Notes under the pieces: generated by a model
What the model saw: only the letters and a program-made list of their open reading frames with translations
Databases searched by the model: none
What the model was told of the DNA's origin: nothing
Translations under genes and position numbers: made by a program
NCBI GenBank assembly: GCA_016715075.1
Contig: JADKBK010000011.1
Coordinates: 1 to 61,019 of the forward strand
Direction: 5' to 3'
Source: Bacteroidales bacterium
GTDB taxonomy: Bacteria > Bacteroidota > Bacteroidia > Bacteroidales > VadinHA17
Length of the DNA: 61,019 nucleotides
In this document: piece by piece, positions 46,447-54,864 of the stretch
How positions within the stretch are numbered: the first letter of the stretch is position 1
How the letters are laid out: every line of letters begins with the position of its first letter

Positions 46447-47616
46447 ATGAATCTGTCTTTTCAGAAACTGTTTTATGCATTGGCCACCGTATTTGCGCTT
46501 TTTGCAATCTTAATTTTGGCGAAGTCTATTCTGATTCCATTAGGCTTTGCTTTGTTTATGTCCTTTATACTTTTTCCTTTAACAAAGAGGTTTGAGTCAT
46601 GGGGGATGAATAAAATATTCGCTGCTTTTCTCTCCGTTTTAACAGTTATTTTAATAATTGGAGGAGGTATTTCCCTATTCTCAACTCAACTTATCGAACT
46701 CTCAAAAGAGTTATCTGACTTTCAGGATAGAATCATCCGTGCCTTTGCTGATGTCACATTATATATCAACAAGAATGTGAATATTATATCAGATCTGGGA
46801 AAAAATGAGCTATCTGACAAAATCAAGGATTGGCTTAACGAATCAAAAGGCTCATTGGTAAGCAAAACCTTCACCACAACGACAACTTTTCTCGCCGGAC
46901 TTTTTGGAACAATTATATTTACTTTTCTAATCTTAATTTACAGACATGGATTAACACAGGCATTAATTAGCTTTTCTCCGGAAGATAAAAGGGAAAGAGT
47001 TGTAAAGATGTTTAAATCCGTTCAACAGGTTGGACAAAAATATTTGTCCGGAATGATTCTTCTCATCATAATAATTGGACTGGCAAATAGCCTTGGGCTC
47101 TGGATTATCGGTATCGACAATCCATTCCTGTTTGGCTTTTTAGCTGCTGTTTTGTCCATTGTTCCTTACATAGGGACAGCTTTTGGAGCTATAATTCCTA
47201 TCCTTTATGCTTTTGTGTCATATGATTCTCTGTGGCCGGTAATAGCAGTTGCAGTATTATTCTGGGCCGTTCAATTGATCTCGGATAATTTTCTCAGTCC
47301 AAAGATTGTAGGAGGTAGTTTACATATTAATGCAATAGTAGCCATTCTAAGTCTGATAATTGGGGCTTTAGTCTGGGGTGTGGCCGGAATGATATTGTTT
47401 TTGCCGTTCGCTGCAATGTTGAAAGTTTTTTGTGAGGAATATGAAGAACTTAAACCTATCGCACTATTAATTGGCGACCAGAATTATAAAGAAAAAAATA
47501 GTGGAGGGAAATTTATCAAAAGCAGGTTTGCAAGAATACAAGGTTGGTTTCCCAAATTCCATTCAGGCATCAAAAAAAACTCAGGAGCCAAACATTCAGA
47601 TAAATCCGTGAAGTAG
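46447..47616 (+). CDS. AI-2E family transporter (PerM-like permease)
   Basis: 389 residues from ATG 46447. The earlier in-frame codon at 46405 lies upstream of the mapped promoter. About eight membrane helices: a pair at 12-47, one at about 57-82, a long soluble stretch (95-145), then helices from 150. The family core is LAAVLSIVPYIGTAFGAIIPI and LISDNFLSPKIVGGSLHINAIVAIL. The tail is basic and soluble (about 345-389, rich in Lys). Members are proposed exporters of small molecules or Na+/H+ antiporters; naming by AI-2 is historical. Transcribed alone, divergent from the ATPase gene. Confidence 0.9.
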   Translation: MNLSFQKLFYALATVFALFAILILAKSILIPLGFALFMSFILFPLTKRFESWGMNKIFAAFLSVLTVILIIGGGISLFSTQLIELSKELSDFQDRIIRAFADVTLYINKNVNIISDLGKNELSDKIKDWLNESKGSLVSKTFTTTTTFLAGLFGTIIFTFLILIYRHGLTQALISFSPEDKRERVVKMFKSVQQVGQKYLSGMILLIIIIGLANSLGLWIIGIDNPFLFGFLAAVLSIVPYIGTAFGAIIPILYAFVSYDSLWPVIAVAVLFWAVQLISDNFLSPKIVGGSLHINAIVAILSLIIGALVWGVAGMILFLPFAAMLKVFCEEYEELKPIALLIGDQNYKEKNSGGKFIKSRFARIQGWFPKFHSGIKKNSGAKHSDKSVK

Positions 47617-47777
47617 TCAATTTCCTTTTCTGCAATCAACAGATAACTGGATTTTACAATTCCACCCTGAGAAATTACAAATAACTGGTAAACCCTGTTC
47701 CATCAGCATTGATCTCCAAAACCATGCTAATGCGATCGGGAAGAATTCAGCAACATGCCCGCATAATCGGACAAGAT

Positions 47778-47814
47778 AAAAAAAAGCAGGGACACGTTTT
47801 AAATATGGCCCTGC
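47778..47814 (-). terminator. Rho-independent terminator of the 47835 gene
   Basis: On the minus strand, GCAGGG (47814-47809) pairs with CCCTGC (47791-47786), followed by eight T (47785-47778). Confidence 0.7.
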
Positions 47815-47834
47815 ACTGAAATATAACAGACTTT

Positions 47835-48449
47835 CTAGAACATCAGTCCAACACTTAACAATAGTGAAGATTGTCCATAATCAAGTTTAAAAGTCTGCCC
47901 GCCAATGTTGACCGAATTACCATATTTTTCACCCAGACTACCTGCATATCTGACATCAAGAGTAAGAGGTCCAAGGTCAATACCTAAACCTGCCTGGTAT
48001 CCGTATACCGTTCTCCTGTACATATTTTCAAAATCGGGATCATTGATAAGTGCTGATGGAGAACCTATCATCACTGATGCAGCCGGACCCGCGTTTATAC
48101 GCAACGGACCCAGTTTAAGTCCAAGCAACACCGGTATAGAAATTCTGTTGAATTTCTGGGTTCTTAATGCAGTCATATTTACCGTGGTAACATTATAATC
48201 AAAAGAAGTAGAAGCAAATACTGCCTCAGGCTGCAGATATACAGGGCCCAAACCAAACCGCAGAAATATGCCGGCATGATATCCCCAGGAAGCATCCTTA
48301 AGAGCATTAATAGTTGCAGCTCCGTTACCAAGCTGGTAAGATGGTACAGTTGTGGTTTCACCACCAGCCTTAATCCCGAATTTAATCTGGGAAAAAACAG
48401 GAGCTGTAAGAATAATAACAAATCCGAGTAATAATAATTTTTTCATCAT
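47835..48449 (-). CDS. Small outer-membrane beta-barrel protein (porin family, PorT-like)
   Basis: 204 residues with a signal peptide (LLLLGFVIILTAPVFSQ). An eight-strand barrel pattern: KFGIKAGGET, GYHAGIFLRFGLGPVYLQPE, ISIPVLLGLKLGPLRINAGP, GYQAGLGIDLGPLTLDVRY and LLLSVGLMF with a terminal Phe, the outer-membrane insertion signal. It belongs to the broad beta-barrel family common in Bacteroidetes. No function can be assigned. It has its own terminator, and a -7 element upstream at 48491-48484. Confidence 0.85.
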   Translation of the reverse strand: MMKKLLLLGFVIILTAPVFSQIKFGIKAGGETTTVPSYQLGNGAATINALKDASWGYHAGIFLRFGLGPVYLQPEAVFASTSFDYNVTTVNMTALRTQKFNRISIPVLLGLKLGPLRINAGPAASVMIGSPSALINDPDFENMYRRTVYGYQAGLGIDLGPLTLDVRYAGSLGEKYGNSVNIGGQTFKLDYGQSSLLLSVGLMF

Positions 48450-48483
48450 CTTTTTTTTAATCTGTTCTTTTAAACCAATGCCA

Positions 48484-48491
48484 CAAAGGTA
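48484..48491 (-). promoter_or_regulatory. Bacteroidetes -7 element before the 47835-48449 gene
   Basis: On the minus strand TACCTTTG matches TAnnTTTG, 34 bases before the ATG. No well-placed TTTG -33 is seen. The rest of the gap to 48757 holds no gene. Confidence 0.35.
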
Positions 48492-48757
48492 ACCTCAGTA
48501 AGTCTCTGGTGATTTACAAAATTCCTCATTAGAGTTACAATATTCACACCTCGATCTCTAAATGTCTATATACAAAACAAGTTATAAATCAGTCTGTTTC
48601 CGGATGATAAGTCATTTCCCGACAAGTAGAATCAGAGCTTCTTTCTTTTCCGCTAATGACAGGTATCATGAGCAGACAATTCAGATTTTACTTTGAATGC
48701 CTTTAACCTGACAAATCAAACCTTAACTTCTAAGAAAAGATCCGGTAAAGAATTTGG

Positions 48758-49678
48758 TTAGTGGTCACGCGTAAGGAAACCTTTGCCAGGCAAGGTTCCC
48801 TGCTGAATGCCAAAAGGCCGGACTGCCCGTATATTATAACTATGAAATTTATTATTGCAGCTCTGCCGGCCACTAATAAAATACTGGGCATATGCACTTA
48901 GATAATCATACTCTGAACTACTCCAGTAGCTGCTATTCGTAAAATTCCCAAATCCATTTTTTTTCAAATTGGTATACATTAGTCCCAATTCATCTCTGGA
49001 AGGTAAAAACCAATCATCAAAACCATTTAAAACCAGGTCATCGCAAAACTTAGCAGCATAAAAACCATTTCCAAGAATACTGACAAGGGAGCTGGTATTT
49101 GTTTGCCCTGAACCAATTGCAGTACTTGTTGTACCATAGTAAATATAATTTTGAGAATACCAGGGGACAATTGTCCCCTGGTCGCTATGAGCACAAACAA
49201 GTCCATACTGTTCAGGGAAGGTCCCCCCCAGGTAGAAAATTATTCCACCCTGGTATGTATCGCCTATAGATAAGGAAGTTGATGAAACAGTTGTAAAAGC
49301 AATATCCGGTCCATAACCGACACCTTCTGAATTTATAGCATAAGCCCGGGCATGATACAGCTTACCAGGGAATAAATCATCTATATAACATGTAAAAATA
49401 CCGGCACCTATCCCATCTGAAGTTTTAAAATCAGCTATAGTCGGATTGTCTGAAGTAAACCAGCAAACGCCTCTTGCTGTAATGGGTGCACCTCCATCAT
49501 TTACAATATTGCCTCCCACTATTGCAGAAGTTTGAGTTATATCAGAAATCTCAGCTGAAATTAAAGTGGGTATCTGAGCAGTTTGTTTGTATTGATCTGT
49601 TTCACAACTATTGAAAAACGATAGCAGTATAAAAACCTGGATGAACTGAAGAGTAAAAAAGAATTTTCGCTTTTTCAT
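48758..49678 (-). CDS. Lipoprotein with fibronectin-like and DUF1566-like domains
   Basis: 306 residues from ATG 49678-49676 (MKKRKFFFTLQF); an upstream ATG at 49717 would put a charged segment before the signal. Lipobox FNSC. A fibronectin type III-like module at about 38-125 (SAEISDITQTSAIVGGNIVNDGGAPITARGVCW ... YHARAYAINSEGVGYGP) is followed by a DUF1566-like, lectin-type fold with GDTYQGGIIFYL, FDDWFLPSRDELGLMY, YWSSSEYD and a closing NIRAVRPFG. Such proteins are surface lipoproteins of Bacteroidetes. Transcribed alone. Confidence 0.85.
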   Translation of the reverse strand: MKKRKFFFTLQFIQVFILLSFFNSCETDQYKQTAQIPTLISAEISDITQTSAIVGGNIVNDGGAPITARGVCWFTSDNPTIADFKTSDGIGAGIFTCYIDDLFPGKLYHARAYAINSEGVGYGPDIAFTTVSSTSLSIGDTYQGGIIFYLGGTFPEQYGLVCAHSDQGTIVPWYSQNYIYYGTTSTAIGSGQTNTSSLVSILGNGFYAAKFCDDLVLNGFDDWFLPSRDELGLMYTNLKKNGFGNFTNSSYWSSSEYDYLSAYAQYFISGRQSCNNKFHSYNIRAVRPFGIQQGTLPGKGFLTRDH

Positions 49679-49796
49679 AATCTCTAATACTTCACAGGGT
49701 ATCGATTCCGATTCCATTATTCCGGATTTAAAAAAATCGCAGAAACTCCTTCAAGTTAAAATCGGATACTTTTCGCGTTCCCGAAGCTCTAAAATA

Positions 49797-51233
49797 TCAC
49801 CTGACAAGGTATAACACCCAATCCTGACTCACATGCGAGGGTTTCTCGAAGGTTCTTTTGCCACCAGTCCAACCACTGATTTTTGATGTTTCGGAAGAAC
49901 TGTCGTCAGTATCAAAGGTCTCCACTTTGTATGAACCCTTCGCCAGATCCAGGGTGATGCTCCCCGAAACATCCGGCTGGTACGCAATGTATTCTTTACC
50001 AATTGAATACAGACAATACCCGGTGGAACACATATTCGTATCTTCGGTTGGCTGGGTATCCTCCAGATACTTCATCTTGTTAGCAAAGCGAAGTGTATTC
50101 CCCAGACTCCTTCGTTGTGGATCCCATAGCGGGCAGGTTGAGACTCCCGGAATCGGATGGTCTGCAATGGTTAAATTACTGCCGCCTGTATATTTGGGAT
50201 GAGCATCATAGCAATCCATGAAGAGTGTATGGTAACCGCGCAGGAATGATTTCCAGGTCCAGTTCCTTTGGTCAATCGCGGTAAAAGTCTTCGGCGAGGT
50301 AATATTTCCCACATGATCAGCATCCAGAATCTCCGGTTTATGATGGGAAACGACTGGTGGGTTATTGAAATACACATTTTTAATTGTTCCCCATTCATAA
50401 TCATCAGCCTGTGGACCATAAATATCGGCATCGCTCGAATAGATGGCTTCATTCCCTGTAAAACTCCCGGCGGAATAATATATCAAATGTTGCTTGGGCA
50501 TTGTCCTTTCATAGGCTCGGATGACATCAATAAAGTGCTTCGAAAAAGGTGGGTAAGGATCCTCATTCCCCATTTCCCAAATCACATTGTTGCAGTCGTT
50601 GAAGGTATCAACCATCTTCTTAACATAGACTTCCCAGTAAGGAAGGATAGTTGTGTTTTCAACATTGTGGATTTCTATTCCGTATCCCTTCCGGGTCGGA
50701 TCGCCATCAATGCCATTAACGTTGTTTTTTGCGTTCATGGGATGGAGCGTCCAGCTCAAAAAATTTTCTTCATGGAAAGAGAGGGCTCCGCTGAAACCCT
50801 GAAAAAGCATCACGCTGACGTAAATATGCCGCTTTTCAGCTTCACGTACAAAAGAATAGAGCCGGTCAAAATAGGCCTGATTCAACTTTGTCAGGTCGAA
50901 CTTACCCTTCTCATTCTTCACCCAGATACCCTCTGCTCCAGCATCATGTTCCCACATCCATGTCCTGATGAAATTCAGGTTCCAGTATTGGATAAAATCG
51001 AGATATTTATTCAACTTGTTGGCATCCCAGTCACCCTGGGGCCAGCCAGGCGAAGTCAGGTCCGCCATCCATGTGTGTGAAGAAACGAGATAAACCGGTT
51101 TTCCGGTGCCATTATCAAAATAACGCCAGTTTTTGGGGTGTTGTCTTAGAAGTGCCATTTCCGGTTCAGCAGAAACCTGTGACATCAAGGCAAAGATTGC
51201 AAGAAAAGTAAAAATGAATGTCGCTTTTTTCAT
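49797..51233 (-). CDS. Secreted glycoside hydrolase-like protein (DUF4038/GH140-type barrel)
   Basis: 478 residues with a signal peptide ending SAEP. The TIM-barrel N-terminus resembles DUF4038-type hydrolases: RYFDNGTGKPVYLVSSHTWMAD, LNFIRTWMWEHD, and VIWEMGNEDPYPPFS, in which the Glu after NE or EMGNE is a likely acid/base. A C-terminal beta domain (about 395-478) reads YIAYQPDVSGSITLDLAKGSYKVETFD, as in putative collagen-binding/apiosidase C-terminal domains. It probably acts in the periplasm or outside on plant or algal polysaccharide side chains; exact linkage unknown. The antisense ORF at 50268-51080 is a shadow. Confidence 0.85.
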   Translation of the reverse strand: MKKATFIFTFLAIFALMSQVSAEPEMALLRQHPKNWRYFDNGTGKPVYLVSSHTWMADLTSPGWPQGDWDANKLNKYLDFIQYWNLNFIRTWMWEHDAGAEGIWVKNEKGKFDLTKLNQAYFDRLYSFVREAEKRHIYVSVMLFQGFSGALSFHEENFLSWTLHPMNAKNNVNGIDGDPTRKGYGIEIHNVENTTILPYWEVYVKKMVDTFNDCNNVIWEMGNEDPYPPFSKHFIDVIRAYERTMPKQHLIYYSAGSFTGNEAIYSSDADIYGPQADDYEWGTIKNVYFNNPPVVSHHKPEILDADHVGNITSPKTFTAIDQRNWTWKSFLRGYHTLFMDCYDAHPKYTGGSNLTIADHPIPGVSTCPLWDPQRRSLGNTLRFANKMKYLEDTQPTEDTNMCSTGYCLYSIGKEYIAYQPDVSGSITLDLAKGSYKVETFDTDDSSSETSKISGWTGGKRTFEKPSHVSQDWVLYLVR

Positions 51234-51298
51234 AATTCCATTTTTTATTTAAAGTCTAATATACCAGATTGCTTCGAATTCCTGCTTGATTTGGATAT

Positions 51299-51826
51299 TT
51301 AATTAATAGGCTTATTTCCCATCTTCTCTGCTGACCTAAATCTCGCTGTGACTTCTGACCCTTGTAGACTAATTGATTTATTAATACAATTGGTAATTTC
51401 ATAGGGCTTATCTGTCCCAATCCTATCACTTTTAAGAATTCCGTTTTTATCTTCATAAGTTATCTCTACTGAAGGTAATGCCGATGAAAGCACATATGAT
51501 TTGCCGCCGTCAGGAAGATTCTCGAAACTAATCCTGCTATAGATTGAGAATTTACCTGGTACTGGTTTACAATTCTTAATCATGTCTAGTCTATACTCCT
51601 TCTTAATCAAACCTATACCAAACTTAAAAGAAACAATTTCATCATCAATAGAAATTGTCAATTTGTAAAAAGAAAGGGCGAGGCTTAAAAAAAGAATGAA
51701 AACAATCCCAAATACTAATGATAAAACTGGGTTGTGCGATCCTGTTTTTAAAACTAAAAAAAACATTAATATTAAAATTATGAAATATGCTGACAAAAAT
51801 AGTTTGTTATACTGCGTAGATTTCAT
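51299..51826 (-). CDS. Small membrane protein with PH-like C-terminal part
   Basis: 175 residues. Two N-terminal membrane helices (about 10-28 and 34-52) are followed by a beta-rich segment (LTISIDDEIVSFKFGIGLIKKEYRLDMI) that looks like a bacterial PH-like domain. No family can be named with confidence. The 3' flank before the hydrolase gene is short (65 bases), so both could share a transcript. Confidence 0.65.
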   Translation of the reverse strand: MKSTQYNKLFLSAYFIILILMFFLVLKTGSHNPVLSLVFGIVFILFLSLALSFYKLTISIDDEIVSFKFGIGLIKKEYRLDMIKNCKPVPGKFSIYSRISFENLPDGGKSYVLSSALPSVEITYEDKNGILKSDRIGTDKPYEITNCINKSISLQGSEVTARFRSAEKMGNKPIN

Positions 51827-51928
51827 AATTGAACCAATTATGGTGTTAAACTAAAGTTGATTAATTTCAGTTAAGATCGGTTAGCCTGCCAGGCAATTGG
51901 TTACCCTTGCTGTTGTATGCAGTATAAA

Positions 51929-52549
51929 TCATTTCTTCATTAGTCGTGCTATCTCCAAAGAATTTATGTCTCCTTTTTGTTCCAATCCATTTATAACTCT
52001 GTCATAGTTTTTATCATCTCTGTTCTGAGATAATTTCATCACGGCCTGAATATCTGTAATCTCTATCTCAAATCCAACTATCCCTTTAATTTGGCTCTCA
52101 ACAAATTCTTTCGTCATCTTATCCACTTTCACCGGCCTTTGCATATCGGATTCATATTTATCTACAAGTTTACTTAGTTGCTGTATTAAAAATTCCCCTT
52201 CTATTATATGAATCCTGCCATAAACATGGACTGCAATATAATTCCATGTTGGTACATTTTCGTGGTCGTACCATGAAGCTGAGACATAAGCATTGGGGCC
52301 GGAAAACACAACGAGCATTTCCTCATTTGCATCAAAATCCTTCCATTGGCTATTTGCTCTGGATATATGTCCAATTAAAATATCCTTATCATTGACATCT
52401 TTGTCAAGTAATAACGGAATATGTGTTGCCCATGGTTTTCCGTCAACCTGACTTATCAGTATCACAAAATCATTTTTATTTATGAATTCTCTGACTGAAT
52501 CGAGATTTTCGTTTTTATAATATTTAGGTGGATGAATAGGACAATTCAC
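51929..52549 (-). CDS. PaiB-type FMN-binding negative transcriptional regulator-like protein
   Basis: 206 residues from a GTG codon (no in-frame ATG nearby). Family features: the opening CPIHPPKYYKNEN, DGKPWATHIPLLLD, IGHISRANSQWKDF, ASWYDHENVPTWNYIAVHVYGR and KGIVGFEIEITDIQAVMKLSQNR. The split-barrel flavin fold is shared with pyridoxamine oxidases. Named for Bacillus PaiB; in most genomes its real role (flavoprotein or heme-related) is unproven. Transcribed alone. Confidence 0.92.
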   Translation of the reverse strand: MNCPIHPPKYYKNENLDSVREFINKNDFVILISQVDGKPWATHIPLLLDKDVNDKDILIGHISRANSQWKDFDANEEMLVVFSGPNAYVSASWYDHENVPTWNYIAVHVYGRIHIIEGEFLIQQLSKLVDKYESDMQRPVKVDKMTKEFVESQIKGIVGFEIEITDIQAVMKLSQNRDDKNYDRVINGLEQKGDINSLEIARLMKK

Positions 52550-52616
52550 AAGATCACATGGTCGTTTCTACATCACATTATCACTACTGTGGCAGGTTGT
52601 ATACATCTGGATATAA

Positions 52617-52916
52617 CTAAGTATTTAAAGAATGATCATGGAAGTGATTTGGAGATTTGTGTAAAAATGCCAGTGTCACAAATGTTGAAATTGTAAAGGT
52701 AAACAGTACAATGATACAGATTCGGACAACAAACCATTCCAGAGTTTGATCCGCCTCATGATTAGCAATATCATGGAGAGCAAGAAATAATGAGATCACT
52801 GCCAAAACTGAAAGGGATCCAAGAATTGCAGTAATTGTCGCAGAAAATTTTAACCTTTTCATTTTAAGTATTTTAGGATGAATAGTCTGCTGCAATTCAA
52901 GGGCAAAAGTTCTCAT
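52617..52916 (-). CDS. Small two-helix membrane protein, unknown
   Basis: Up to 99 residues with two membrane helices (about 27-47 and 63-86) and a His-rich end (NHFHDHS). A second ATG at 52862 (MKRLKFSATIT) would give 81 residues and a better N-terminus. No family recognised. The gap to the next gene is short. Confidence 0.55.
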   Translation of the reverse strand: MRTFALELQQTIHPKILKMKRLKFSATITAILGSLSVLAVISLFLALHDIANHEADQTLEWFVVRICIIVLFTFTISTFVTLAFLHKSPNHFHDHSLNT

Positions 52917-53393
52917 TATCTATGCACAACCCCGCCAGTCACACAAATTAAATCCTTCAACCCGGCTAATAATGAATCAGTATTCCTTTGCCTGACTTTT
53001 AATTCTCATTACAGAATTAAAGTTAAACATTATTCCAGAAATGAGTAAATCTTTGGAGAAAAATTTTTACGTAACAGTCTCTATGGTTACATTATACAAT
53101 AATCCCATGAATGGTAAGAGCCTGATCCATTGAATAAATAGTGGTCCGGTGAACTATTAATAAAGTAAAAGGGGCTTTAGAAGAAGTACTTTTACCGATG
53201 AGCAGACAAAGTATTGTTCAAAGTACACAAAGACTCAGATTTTTTTTCAAACCCTTTGCGAACTTTGGTCACCCCTGATAGTTATCAGGGCTTTGCAAAC
53301 TTTGCGGTTAATCGGTTTTGCCGCCTTTAAAACCCCTTTTATTTGTTTGATTCTGCTAAGAAATCCGGAACCATTCAGTTACAGATCTCATTG
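52917..53393. other. Gene-free stretch with degenerate intergenic repeats
   Basis: No credible gene. It contains CTTTGCGAACTTTGG and CTTTGCAAACTTTGCGG words (53253-53310) around an 18-base near-palindrome CCCTGATAGTTATCAGGG (53273-53290), the same type as near 22.8 and 54.7 kb. Confidence 0.5.
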
Positions 53394-53909
53394 TTATTGG
53401 TTAAGTGTAACGTCTGCGGTAACACTTATTAATTCATCAATATCATCACCATTAAGATCCTCACTTACAGTTTCTTCAATATGAAGCTTAAGTTTGGATG
53501 AAGTAAGCTCAACTACATCATAAGTCATTGGCCCATCTACGGCAGAAACCATTGTAAGCTCGGAACGGTCCGAATTGAGACTCCATGTCCCTGAATCGTC
53601 ACTGCCTCCAAGATTGGATGTATAAGTCTTATCTGCCTTTATAGTTATTGATCCTGTGAAAGCCTGTTTTAAAGCCTGATCAATAAGATTTACATAAAGT
53701 GCAGCCTCTTCAGCTGTTAATCCAGCTACATCTACAAAGTATTCTGTAATAGTCTTTGTTCCAACCATTGCGGTCATAGTGGATGATCCTGCAGTCCATG
53801 TACCAATAATATTATCGGTTTTAGTGTCATCCTTGCTGCAGGATGATAGCATAATACCTGTTAGAAGTATATATACTGCGTACCGTAGATTTAATAGTTT
53901 TCCTGACAT
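53394..53909 (-). CDS. Lipocalin-like lipoprotein
   Basis: 171 residues. Lipobox with MLSSC (Cys24). The mature part begins with DNIIGTWTAGSS and continues with TYTSNLGGSDDSGTWSLNSDRSELTM and SSKLKLHIEETV, the strand order of the small lipocalin-like lipoproteins of Bacteroidetes. A helical insert (AEEAALYVNLIDQALKQAF) sits between strands. Ligand unknown. Transcribed alone. Confidence 0.8.
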   Translation of the reverse strand: MSGKLLNLRYAVYILLTGIMLSSCSKDDTKTDNIIGTWTAGSSTMTAMVGTKTITEYFVDVAGLTAEEAALYVNLIDQALKQAFTGSITIKADKTYTSNLGGSDDSGTWSLNSDRSELTMVSAVDGPMTYDVVELTSSKLKLHIEETVSEDLNGDDIDELISVTADVTLNQ

Positions 53910-54032
53910 AATCGCTTGATTTTTTTGGTTAAGATTAAGTATCAGGAATTAAAACAATACATTAAAAGTATTGTTCAATAAACCTTAATCCCTGTGAAGA
54001 AGGAATATCGTGCACAATGAAAGTACCGCCGA

Positions 54033-54596
54033 TTATATGGAGTTATAACCTTTAAAAACCCTCGATTTATCAAGATAGACAAGATGTCCGTTCCATGAAA
54101 GTCGTCCGGAGGTTGTGCCGGATATTGTAGCTGTAGCATTATTGTCAGCAGAAACGAACAGTATAATATTATAACTTCCGATATTCGTGACCAGATTGAA
54201 TGTTACGGTACAGCTGAGATTTTTGAGGTTTCTGGTAATCTTATAATCGCCGATATTACCCTCTGCAGTTACACCCCCCACACCATTATATCCCAGCCTG
54301 GTATCGGATCCGGTCTGTAATACTCCTTTTGGCATATCAACCCTGATGTAGTTCAATGTTGAAGAAACAAAGATCCGGGAGCCATATTTATTCTGCAGAT
54401 AATCAGCTTCCAGCACATATTTTCCGTTATAAAGCAGTGAATCAAGAATACGGAAGTTAATCTCCATCTCTGCTCTTCTGGCCTCTTTCCGGCTCTTCTT
54501 ATCAGGCTTTACATCCTGAGAATTGCCATTTATTGAAATGATGAATAATCCTGTCAGTATTAAGAGGCCCGCCATATAAATCTTCATTGTTTTCAT
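54033..54596 (-). CDS. DUF4251 family secreted protein
   Basis: 187 residues with a signal peptide (AGLLILTGLFIISINGNSQ). A basic helix (DKKSRKEARRAEME) leads into the DUF4251 barrel-like fold: FRILDSLLYNGKYVLEADYLQNKYG, YIRVDMPKGVLQTGSDTRLGYNGVGG, DYKITRNLKN and ATISGTTSGRLSWNGHLV. The function of the family is unknown. Transcribed alone, divergent from the sulfatase. Confidence 0.88.
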   Translation of the reverse strand: MKTMKIYMAGLLILTGLFIISINGNSQDVKPDKKSRKEARRAEMEINFRILDSLLYNGKYVLEADYLQNKYGSRIFVSSTLNYIRVDMPKGVLQTGSDTRLGYNGVGGVTAEGNIGDYKITRNLKNLSCTVTFNLVTNIGSYNIILFVSADNNATATISGTTSGRLSWNGHLVYLDKSRVFKGYNSI

Positions 54597-54734
54597 AACC
54601 TCTGATTTTAGTTTAATTGTTAGAATCTCAAATTATGTGCCACTGCGATGTAAAGAAAAATCAAAATTCTGATATTTAACATTCTATTAATGATTAACCG
54701 GAAAAATCCTTTAATCACGAGGGTACAGAGTCCC

Positions 54735-54763
54735 TCCCGATAACTATCGGGACGCTATCGGGA
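54735..54763. repeat. Palindromic intergenic element
   Basis: TCCCGATAACTATCGGGA (54735-54752) is followed by a half-copy CGCTATCGGGA (54753-54763). The same palindrome type appears at 22815-22832 and 53273-53290. Confidence 0.55.
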
Positions 54764-54806
54764 TACACAAAGGAACGCAAAGGTTAAAACAATATCAATC
54801 TTACAC

Positions 54807-54838
54807 TTGAATTAAAATGAAGTTATTTTATATATTTG
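54807..54838 (+). promoter_or_regulatory. Promoter of the sulfatase gene
   Basis: TTG at 54807-54809, a 21-base spacer and TATATTTG at 54831-54838. The ATG is 26 bases downstream. Confidence 0.55.
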
Positions 54839-54864
54839 ATCCTGACCTCATTAATTAATAAGCA

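Noticed and set aside
50268..51080. 270-residue plus-strand ORF
   Set aside because: Antisense of the DUF4038-type hydrolase, which has clear motifs and a signal peptide; the ORF has none.
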